Below are positions 1-5,805 of a DNA stretch of 12,965 bases, piece by piece. The DNA comes from an uncultured Mollicutes bacterium (GTDB lineage Bacteria > Bacillota_I > Bacilli_A > RFN20 > CAG-288). The stretch spans positions 1 through 12,965 of the forward strand of contig URQF01000029.1 of NCBI GenBank assembly GCA_900549915.1, read 5' to 3'. Position 1 is the first letter of the stretch. Each line of letters begins with the position of its first letter. Made by a program: the position numbers and the translations under genes. The notes under the pieces were generated by a model. It did not search any database and was not told where the DNA came from. It worked only from the letters and a program-made list of their open reading frames with translations.

Positions 1-1
1 C

Positions 2-340
2 TCGGGCAGATACGGCTTCCATACGGGGCTTGACCTTGCCGTGGCGGAGGGCACTCCGGTGGCTGCGGCGTTCTACGGCGAGATAGAGGAGACGGGGGAG
101 AACGCTGTGTGGGGCAAATATGTGCTCATGCGGCATTCGGAGCAGCTTGAGACCTATTATTGTCACCTCTCGGAGATATATGTCACCGAGGGTAGCGTCA
201 TAAGGCAGGGCGAGACGGTGGGGCTTGTTGGCTCGACGGGTTGGTCTACGGGGCCGCACCTGCACTTTGAGGTCAGGATAGGCGGGGTCAGGGTCGACCC
301 GGAGCGGCTGCTCTACCCCGACGGTGCCGATGAAAGCTGA
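2..340 (+). CDS. M23 (LytM-like) metallopeptidase, 3' part of gene, SpoIVFA/SpoIIQ-like position
   Basis: This is the C-terminal peptidase domain of a gene that begins before the window; the frame is open from base 2, so a GTG at 41 is not its start. The visible 112 residues begin SGRYGFHTGLDLA, which gives the HxxxD zinc motif (His at 20-22, Asp at 32-34). The domain closes with TGPHLHFEVR, carrying the HxH motif, so all metal ligands look present. M23 enzymes cut peptidoglycan cross-links or act as inactive docking partners outside the membrane. The stop overlaps the start of the M50 gene by 11 bases. M23 followed by M50 is the order of spoIVFA-spoIVFB; the sporulation role is inferred. AGG reads as Arg here (codon 275-277 is the R of HFEVR). 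The high GC content differs from everything after ~910. Confidence 0.9.
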   Translation, partial: SGRYGFHTGLDLAVAEGTPVAAAFYGEIEETGENAVWGKYVLMRHSEQLETYYCHLSEIYVTEGSVIRQGETVGLVGSTGWSTGPHLHFEVRIGGVRVDPERLLYPDGADES

Positions 341-1025
341 TATAGGCAAGACGCGGCTGAAAATAAACGTCTCCTTTGCTGCCGCAGTCACGCTGACCCT
401 TATACTCGATGAGAGCGGCGTCAGCTCCGCCGCCCTGCTCTGCTGCCTTGTCCACGAGGCGGGGCATCTGATCTGCCTTGTCGCTATGGGCGAGCGGCCG
501 AGCCTGATAGAGCTTTCGTTCTACGGCGTGAAGCTCGAGCGCTGCGGCGCGCTTGCCCGCAGGGGCGACGAAGCCTTGCTCTATGCCTGCGGACCCGCCG
601 CAAACCTCGTTTTCTCCGCCGTGCTGCTTGCCGTCGGCAGGGGAGGCGGTTCGATGCATGACTGTGCCATGATAAGCCTTGGCATCGGGGCGTTCAACCT
701 CTTGCCCTGCGTGCCGATGGACGGCGGCAATCTGCTCTTCACACTCCTCAGCGGCTTGCTCGAATACGACAGAGCCGAGCGCATATCCTTCGTTGTCTCC
801 GCCTGCGTCGCCGTGCCCCTTTGCTGTATCGGGGCGGCAAAGCTGATAAGAGACGGCAATGTCACCCTCCTCGGCGTTTCGATATATCTTGCCGCCGCCG
901 TATTCCTAAACAAAAAAGAAAAAGGCGCACATCAGTGCGCCTTCTCAGTCCTTTCTTTTTCCCTGTCTTTTCGCAAAGCGATGATACCTTTTTCATCTTT
1001 TAGGGAGACTTCAAAGGATTCATAA
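330..1025 (+). CDS. M50 site-2 protease, SpoIVFB-like, with artefactual C-terminal tail
   Basis: An intramembrane zinc metalloprotease. It has the HEAGH motif at about residues 42-46 and the second motif NLLPCVPMDGG at about 123-133, with Asp131 as third zinc ligand. About six hydrophobic segments lie between residues 15 and 193. In Bacillus, SpoIVFB cleaves pro-sigma-K at the forespore membrane and SpoIVFA (M23-like) holds it in place; the M23 gene just upstream suggests a similar pair. I chose ATG 330, which overlaps the M23 stop, over an in-frame GTG at 324. Family-like sequence ends near residue 193-197 (about base 915). The remaining ~35 residues are the antisense of the engB 3' end and follow a sudden GC drop, so the true C-terminus is probably not in this window. 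AGG is used at Arg-type positions (ARRGD). Confidence 0.85.
   Translation: MKADIGKTRLKINVSFAAAVTLTLILDESGVSSAALLCCLVHEAGHLICLVAMGERPSLIELSFYGVKLERCGALARRGDEALLYACGPAANLVFSAVLLAVGRGGGSMHDCAMISLGIGAFNLLPCVPMDGGNLLFTLLSGLLEYDRAERISFVVSACVAVPLCCIGAAKLIRDGNVTLLGVSIYLAAAVFLNKKEKGAHQCAFSVLSFSLSFRKAMIPFSSFRETSKDS
900..945. other. Probable chimeric junction between two genomes
   Basis: GC content drops abruptly here: 45/60 in 541-600 against 25/60 in 1021-1080. The M50 reading frame turns into antisense engB, and the meaning of AGG changes from Arg (left) to Met (right). The segment contains an A-rich run and a 9-bp GC-rich hairpin. Terminators of this kind can occur in unrelated genomes and could supply the short overlap for a false join. 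The exact breakpoint cannot be fixed from one sequence; a real recombination junction is a less likely alternative. Confidence 0.75.
908..943 (-). terminator. Rho-independent terminator of the tig-lon-engB operon
   Basis: Read on the minus strand, the arm AAGGCGCAC (943-935), a 4-base loop and the arm GTGCGCCTT (930-922) form a perfect 9-bp stem. It is followed by a T-rich run broken by one C. The engB TGA stop (934-932) lies in the loop, so the end of the coding region forms half of the hairpin. On the plus strand the hairpin lacks an immediate T run, so it serves the leftward operon. The chimeric junction falls in or beside it, so the T-tract may belong to the other genome. Confidence 0.75.
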
Positions 1026-1510
1026 GGAAGAATCTTCTCTTCCTGTTCCTTTACCAGTTCTTTCTCGGAGCTTTTCAGCTTATCCCTTTTGGTGAAAACA
1101 GCTGCAAAAGGAATCTTCAACCTTTCAAGGTAGTCCATGAAAGAATCATCAGCTGGCCTTAATAGTCGTCTTGAATCAATCAGGATATAGACCTTCTTCA
1201 GAGCTCGATTTTCTTCAAGGAAGGATTTCCTCCTTGGGGAGAAACTATCGCGTTCAAAGGTTGCAAAACCGTACCCGGGAACATCGGCGAGATAAATTTT
1301 CTCGTCAATCAGGGCATAATTGACCCTGTTGGTTCGTCCAGCGGTCTTACTTGTCTTCCTAAATCCTTTTTGTTGGACAAGGCGGTTAATCAAGGTCGAT
1401 TTGCCGACATTACTACGTCCGATGAAAGTGAAAACAGGTTTATCGAAGAGGAATTCCTCCTTCTTCGTGGCAGACTTCACGAATCTGACTTTGGAAAAAC
1501 AGAGTTTCAA
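932..1510 (-). CDS. engB: Ribosome biogenesis GTP-binding protein EngB/YsxC/YihA
   Basis: A TrmE-Era-EngA-EngB-like GTPase of 192 residues (family about 195-210) needed for 50S subunit assembly. The P-loop is GRSNVGKS (31-38), the G2-region threonine lies in the KTSKTAGRT stretch (52-60), G3 is DVPGYG (76-81), and G4 at 140-144 is written TKRDK but becomes TKMDK if AGG is Met (codon 1085-1087). SFEVSLKDEKGI matches the G5 region. The start is TTG 1510, with AGAGGA at 1518-1523 inside the lon 3' end and 7 bases of spacing. The gene begins 3 bases after the lon stop. tig-lon-engB matches the B. subtilis tig-clpX-lonB-lonA-ysxC cluster without clpX. Its AGG codons fall at hydrophobic sites (SPMMKSFL, TNMVNY), while ENR and AGR use CGA. 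The last few residues lie at the junction and may not be native. Confidence 0.95.
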   Translation of the reverse strand: MKLCFSKVRFVKSATKKEEFLFDKPVFTFIGRSNVGKSTLINRLVQQKGFRKTSKTAGRTNRVNYALIDEKIYLADVPGYGFATFERDSFSPRRKSFLEENRALKKVYILIDSRRLLRPADDSFMDYLERLKIPFAAVFTKRDKLKSSEKELVKEQEEKILPYESFEVSLKDEKGIIALRKDREKERTEKAH

Positions 1511-1513
1511 GGC

Positions 1514-3928
1514 CTAATCCTCTTTCTTCTTGGATTTGGATTCCTTTTTCTTCGGAGTCGTTTCCTTGAAAATCTGGTCCTTCCTCTGACTGATGTCCTC
1601 TAAAAATACACGTGGGAACAACTCGTCGACTTTCTTGATTTCGACAATTTCAAGAGCATCCGCGATTTCTTTCGGAAGTTCCCTCTTGTCCTTATGGTTT
1701 TCGTAAGGAATGAAGACCGTCTTAATATGTTCCCGGCTAGCCGCATTGCATTTTTCACGCAATCCGCCAATTGGCATAGAATTACCGCGAAGATCGATTT
1801 CACCAGTCCTTGCAACATCATTGCGGATACGAAGCTTGCAAATAGCCGAAAGAATACAGATTGCGGTTGCAACACCAGCACTCGGACCATCTTTCGGAGT
1901 TGCACTTTCCGGGAAGTGGATGTGAATGTCGTTATTCGAGAAGAAGTCGGGATTAATTCCAACCTTTTCGCCAATGGATTTCACATAGCTTAAAGCTGTC
2001 TCGCAAGCCTCTTTCCTGACATCACCGAGATTACCGGTAAGTAAGAGCTGTCCTCTTCCAGGGAAGGTATTGCATTCGATCTTCAGAACTTCACCACCAG
2101 CATCGGTATAGGCAAGGCCATTGATAATACCCACCTGGGAGTCATTGAGATTCTTCTCATGGAGGAAAATCTCTGCACCCAAATACTTCTTGACCACATC
2201 CTTATCGACAACAATATGGTTGTAAGAAGGATCCCGGAGATAATCGACTGCGAATTTCCGGTCAATGGTAGAAATCTTACGGCGAAGTTCACGGACACCG
2301 GCTTCCCTAGTGTAATACTCGATGATATAGTTCAGAGCCTCATCTGTCCATTCCATCCTGCCTGGCTTGATTCCATTGTCTTTTTCGTCAAGACCAATAA
2401 GATGAGTCTTAGCAATCGAAAGTTTTTCGAACTTCGTATAAGTATTCAGTTCAATCCTTTCCAAACGATCAAACAGCGGTCCCGGAATCTTGGAAATATC
2501 GTTTGCAGTACAAATGAACAAGACCTTAGAAAGATCGAAAGGCTCATCCAGATAATTATCACTGAAATTGGTATTTTGTTCCGGATCAAGAACCTCAAGC
2601 AAAGCAGAAGAAGGGTCGCCGTGGTATCCGCCGCCATTGATTTTGTCGATTTCATCTAACAGGAAAACCGGATTATTGGTACCGCATTTGCTGATAGAGG
2701 AAACGATTTTTCCAGGCCTGGCGCCAACATATGTCTTACGATGGCCACGGATTTCGGCTTCATCCGAGATACCGCCCAAGGCAACTTTAACGAACTTCCG
2801 TCCTAAAGCCTGAGCAATCGAAATAGCTAAAGAGGTCTTACCGACACCAGGAGCGCCATAGAAGCAAAGAATCGGAGCCTTCAAAGATTTGGTCAATTGT
2901 TTGACAGCAAGATACTGAAGGATACGTTCCTTCTGTTTCTCAAGTCCATAATGATTCTCATCCAAGACCTTCTTGACCGAATCAAGATCTTCATTGTCCT
3001 GAGAGGAAACACGCCAAGGCAAATCCAAAAGAAGCTGGATGTAATTCGTGGAAACAGAAACTTCCTGGCTTCCACTCGGCCTAGCCTTCAGGCGTGAAAT
3101 TTCGCTGCGAATACGTTTCTTGATATTATCAGGATAATTATCCGGGTGTTCTTCAAGCCGTTTTTCAAAGCCATCAATCGTATCTCCGCCATCGAATTCT
3201 TTCAGCTGATCACGGACAGCCTTCCTCTTCTCACGAAGAACGAACTCGCGTTGGTTCTTATCAATGGCATCGCTGACCTGTTTCTGAATCTCATATTCGA
3301 TTTTCGAATCCAAATTAAAACGATCCAGATCATCTAAAAGAATACGGAACTTCTCAATCGGGTCTTTTTCCTCCAGAAGCTGCTGTTTAATGAAAGCATT
3401 GGAGTCTAAGAATGCAGCAAGATGATAGGGGATATTCTTGACTTCCGGAACCGTCTGAGAGAAATCCGGAAGTTCGGGAAGCTGAGGATATTTCTTACGT
3501 AATCCAGCATAGGTCCTTGTGAAGCGGCCAAGGCTCTCATATAGTTTCGAATCTTCCCGATCATAGAGTGGACGGGCCACCACCGAAGCAGTGATGGTAG
3601 AAGAAACAGAATCCACATTGAAATCCGAAAGATCGACAGAAGAAATGCCATAGACTTCACAAGAGATTCCCGTAGCAGTTGGATTCACAGACAAAATCCG
3701 GCACAGGCATCCGACAGTGCGGACGCCTGGCAGGATAAGGTTATCAAAGTCTCCATAGACATCATCCTTGGAGGACAAGGAAAGCACGATTTCATCGCCT
3801 TTTTTCCTTCGGGAAAGGAGATGCCTGTCGTAATTGTTTTGGGCTGCAATCGACCTTTTGATATCGGGAAGGCCGACCGTCTTATTGTTCGGAAGAATGC
3901 TTAAACGTTTTGGTGCATAGGTTTCCAT
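1514..3928 (-). CDS. lon: ATP-dependent Lon protease (LonA type)
   Basis: A cytoplasmic AAA+ serine protease that degrades misfolded and regulatory proteins. About 804 residues, close to the usual length. Order: N-terminal substrate domain (~1-200); coiled linker (~200-310) with NYIQLLLDLPW; AAA+ module with Walker A GAPGVGKTS (~358-366) and Walker B FLLDEIDK (~422-429); protease domain with Ser683 in PKDGPSAG and Lys726 in GLREK. The start is ATG 3928 rather than the adjacent GTG 3931, because AAGGAGGG at 3943-3936 lies 7 bases from the ATG. AGG codons match family Met sites: VAMTGEI (1808-1810), LGDVMKEA (2015-2017), YVGAMPGK (2717-2719), LKAMPSG (3080-3082), LREKMKAV (3224-3226). Conserved Arg is CGN or AGA (EIRGHRK, LPWR, PGRG). 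One counter-site is YTREAGV (2306-2308). The C-terminus is a lysine-rich tail. Confidence 0.98.
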   Translation of the reverse strand: METYAPKRLSILPNNKTVGLPDIKRSIAAQNNYDRHLLSRRKKGDEIVLSLSSKDDVYGDFDNLILPGVRTVGCLCRILSVNPTATGISCEVYGISSVDLSDFNVDSVSSTITASVVARPLYDREDSKLYESLGRFTRTYAGLRKKYPQLPELPDFSQTVPEVKNIPYHLAAFLDSNAFIKQQLLEEKDPIEKFRILLDDLDRFNLDSKIEYEIQKQVSDAIDKNQREFVLREKRKAVRDQLKEFDGGDTIDGFEKRLEEHPDNYPDNIKKRIRSEISRLKARPSGSQEVSVSTNYIQLLLDLPWRVSSQDNEDLDSVKKVLDENHYGLEKQKERILQYLAVKQLTKSLKAPILCFYGAPGVGKTSLAISIAQALGRKFVKVALGGISDEAEIRGHRKTYVGARPGKIVSSISKCGTNNPVFLLDEIDKINGGGYHGDPSSALLEVLDPEQNTNFSDNYLDEPFDLSKVLFICTANDISKIPGPLFDRLERIELNTYTKFEKLSIAKTHLIGLDEKDNGIKPGRMEWTDEALNYIIEYYTREAGVRELRRKISTIDRKFAVDYLRDPSYNHIVVDKDVVKKYLGAEIFLHEKNLNDSQVGIINGLAYTDAGGEVLKIECNTFPGRGQLLLTGNLGDVRKEACETALSYVKSIGEKVGINPDFFSNNDIHIHFPESATPKDGPSAGVATAICILSAICKLRIRNDVARTGEIDLRGNSMPIGGLREKCNAASREHIKTVFIPYENHKDKRELPKEIADALEIVEIKKVDELFPRVFLEDISQRKDQIFKETTPKKKESKSKKKED
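1518..1523 (-). promoter_or_regulatory. engB ribosome binding site inside lon
   Basis: AGAGGA on the minus strand, 7 bases ahead of TTG 1510. This spacing supports the non-ATG start for engB and close translational coupling to lon, whose TAG stop is at 1516-1514. Confidence 0.6.
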
Positions 3929-3935
3929 CACAAAA

Positions 3936-3943
3936 CCCTCCTT
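3936..3943 (-). promoter_or_regulatory. Strong Shine-Dalgarno of lon
   Basis: AAGGAGGG on the minus strand. The spacing is 7 bases to ATG 3928 but only 4 to the in-frame GTG 3931, so it decides for the ATG. Confidence 0.7.
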
Positions 3944-3985
3944 ATTAAATTAACACACAGAGCAAACGACACGGAAAGGAAGAAG

Positions 3986-5383
3986 TTATTTTTCTTCTTT
4001 CTTTTCTTCCTTCTTTTCTTCAGCCGGTTTTTCTTCTTTCTTAGGCTCATTGAGCTCTAAGACCTTAGCCTGAACACGGGCAGTCCTTAAAGAAGAGAAG
4101 ACCTGGTTAAGATAGCCATTGATCTGATTATTGATCTGATCCTGGCTAAGCTTCTGGGCTTTCAGATAATTAGTGAAGTTATTCACAAAGTTCTGGAGTG
4201 GAGAGCCAATTTCTTTTTCAAGATCAGCCTGAGTCGGAGCCGGAATCTTTTCGGCTTCCGCTAAAGCATCATAGATAAGAGAAGACTTGAGTTCAGCTTC
4301 AACACCAGCAAGGAGACCTTTCTTGTATTCATCCCTGGTCTGGTTGACTAACTTGAGATATTCGTCCCTAGTGAGACCCTGTTTTTCTATGCTGGCGCTA
4401 TCAGAACGGACACGGTCCTCAACTAAAGCATCAAGATATTCCTGCGGAATAACGAATTCAGAAGCTTCACGGACAGCTAAAAGATAGTCGTTGACCTTCT
4501 TGTTCGTAAAGGCATCCTTTTGAGCCTTTTCAAGTTCAGCTTTGACCTTGGTCTTAAGCTCAGCAAGATCTTTGGAAGCATAGGTTCCCGTAAGAGTGGT
4601 TGCGAATTCATCGTTGATAGCAGGAACCTGTTTTTCCTTGACAAGGTTTAAAACAACCTTGAAGATGACCGGCTTGCCAGTTAACGGCTCAGGATAGTTC
4701 TCCGGCCTAGTAAGCTTAATATCGAACTTATCACCAGCCTTGTGGCCGATAACCTGTTCTTCGAAGCCAGGAACAAAACGTTTGGAACCTAAAACCAAAT
4801 CGAAGGACTTGGCAGATCCGCCTTCAAACTCCTTGCCATCCCTGACACCAGTGAAATCAATGTTGACAGTATCGCCTTCTTTGGCTTCCCGTTCGGCAGT
4901 GACAAGCTCAGCATTATCTTCAGCTAAGGAAGCAATCTTAGCATCGACATCCTTGGCAGTGACCTTCTTTAAGGTAGCTTTGCTCTTAAGGCCTTTGTAT
5001 TCGCCGAGTTTCTTGACTTCCGGACGAAGAACATAGGTGATAACAAAATCAGCTTCGTCCTGAGTGAACTTCTTTAAATCAACCTTTGGACGGAACTGGC
5101 CCAAAAGCTTATGGCCATCGATGTACTTCTTGAATTCTTCGTCTGCTTCGAAACTCTTGTCAACCCTGCGGAGAAGCTGATTCACAGTTTCATCCCTGAC
5201 ATCGTTATTGCGAAGATAACGGCTTGCCCTATCAATCGGTGCTTTTCCTTTACGGAAGCCAGGGACTGTGACAAGGCCTGCTAATTTGGCAATCGCCTTC
5301 TGACTGGCTTTGGCAATTTCTTCTTTGTCAAAGCTGACGTCGGCAATCAGATGTCCTTCTTCGTCTTTGAAAGTGTGTTTCAT
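3986..5383 (-). CDS. tig: Trigger factor, ribosome-associated chaperone and prolyl isomerase
   Basis: The first chaperone met by nascent chains at the ribosome exit tunnel. 465 residues, slightly longer than the usual ~430. The N-terminal ribosome-binding domain shows the signature GFRKGKAP (42-49). An FKBP-type isomerase domain lies at about 168-247 (DFTG, FEGG, FVPGFEEQ, GKPVIFKV), followed by the helical C-terminal chaperone arms. The last ~20 residues are an acidic/basic K-E tail (EEKKEEKKEEK). The start ATG 5383 has AAAGGAG 10 bases upstream and a good promoter at 5425-5453. lon follows after 54 bases with no terminator seen, so the two are probably cotranscribed. AGG codons fall at DFTGVMDGK and NDVMDETVNQ, consistent with Met, while GFRKG uses CGT. 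Confidence 0.97.
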   Translation of the reverse strand: MKHTFKDEEGHLIADVSFDKEEIAKASQKAIAKLAGLVTVPGFRKGKAPIDRASRYLRNNDVRDETVNQLLRRVDKSFEADEEFKKYIDGHKLLGQFRPKVDLKKFTQDEADFVITYVLRPEVKKLGEYKGLKSKATLKKVTAKDVDAKIASLAEDNAELVTAEREAKEGDTVNIDFTGVRDGKEFEGGSAKSFDLVLGSKRFVPGFEEQVIGHKAGDKFDIKLTRPENYPEPLTGKPVIFKVVLNLVKEKQVPAINDEFATTLTGTYASKDLAELKTKVKAELEKAQKDAFTNKKVNDYLLAVREASEFVIPQEYLDALVEDRVRSDSASIEKQGLTRDEYLKLVNQTRDEYKKGLLAGVEAELKSSLIYDALAEAEKIPAPTQADLEKEIGSPLQNFVNNFTNYLKAQKLSQDQINNQINGYLNQVFSSLRTARVQAKVLELNEPKKEEKPAEEKKEEKKEEK

Positions 5384-5424
5384 ATTATTTGTACTCCTTT
5401 AAATAAGTTTGAAAACGTCTCATT

Positions 5425-5453
5425 ATTATAGAAACAGAAGCCGAAAACTTCAA
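5425..5453 (-). promoter_or_regulatory. Sigma-A type promoter of tig-lon-engB
   Basis: On the minus strand TTGAAG (5453-5448), a 17-base spacer and TATAAT (5430-5425), a perfect -10 box with a 4/6 -35 box at ideal spacing. It begins 8 bases after the stop of the upstream small gene and leaves a short leader before the tig RBS. I saw no CIRCE or CtsR-type repeat beside it. Confidence 0.8.
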
Positions 5454-5460
5454 GGAAGCA

Positions 5461-5805
5461 TTAAGATAGGTAGGTGACCCTGTATCGGATGGAATCGAAT
5501 AAGCTCTGCAAATCCTTGTTCTCTTTGGCTAGGAAAAGAAGGAAAGATCGATAACTATTCCTTAACCTATCTTCCTTTGAAAGATTTTTCCTCTCTTCGA
5601 AAGAAAAAGCAGAAAAGCCAATGGATGGAAAGAAAGGCTTCAGATAAGGGGCAAAGGCCTTTTTCCTTTCCCCGATTGCTGCCTCTTTTTCCCTTCTCCC
5701 TTCGAGAAGGGAGAAGAAGAAAGAGAATGCTTTCTTATCGGATTCAATCGTAGGAGCGGAAGAAGCCGTTATTTCCTTAGTAAAGTCGATTTCGATTGGA
5801 ATCAA
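5461..5805 (-). CDS. Small hypothetical protein translationally coupled to glgP
   Basis: I do not recognise a family. The 114-residue product is rich in F, K, E, S and L and has no signal peptide or transmembrane segment. It starts MIPIEIDFTKEI and ends YRVTYLS. The TTG start at 5805-5803 overlaps the glgP TGA stop (5804-5802), and AGGAAG at 5819-5814 lies 8 bases ahead, which suggests termination-reinitiation coupling. It ends 8 bases before the tig -35 box. With AGG as Met it has several extra Met residues (LLEGRMEKEA, EEMKNLSKEDMLMN) and loses an otherwise odd Arg excess. The coding frame contains a near-perfect 11-bp inverted repeat (5693-5716). Being last in the glgB-glgP operon hints at a glycogen-related role, but nothing in the sequence shows this. 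Confidence 0.65.
   Translation of the reverse strand: MIPIEIDFTKEITASSAPTIESDKKAFSFFFSLLEGRREKEAAIGERKKAFAPYLKPFFPSIGFSAFSFEERKNLSKEDRLRNSYRSFLLFLAKENKDLQSLFDSIRYRVTYLS
5693..5716. repeat. 11-bp perfect inverted repeat inside the small gene
   Basis: CTTCTCCCTTC (5693-5703), a 2-base spacer, then GAAGGGAGAAG (5706-5716). Flanking CTCTTT and AAAGAG extend it imperfectly. It lies in purine-rich coding sequence on the minus strand and is followed by A residues, not a T run, so it is not a standard terminator. It could be an mRNA-stability or processing hairpin behind glgP, or a by-product of K/E-rich coding. Confidence 0.6.

Noticed and set aside
1..905. Horizontal transfer of a sporulation gene pair into the Bacilli genome
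   Set aside because: There are no mobile-element traces, and the code and GC both change at the same point beside a terminator; an assembly chimera is simpler. It is not excluded without reads.
915..1025. C-terminal ~35 residues of the M50 frame as a real extension
   Set aside because: They are the reverse of the engB 3' end, have a different base composition, and follow the probable junction.
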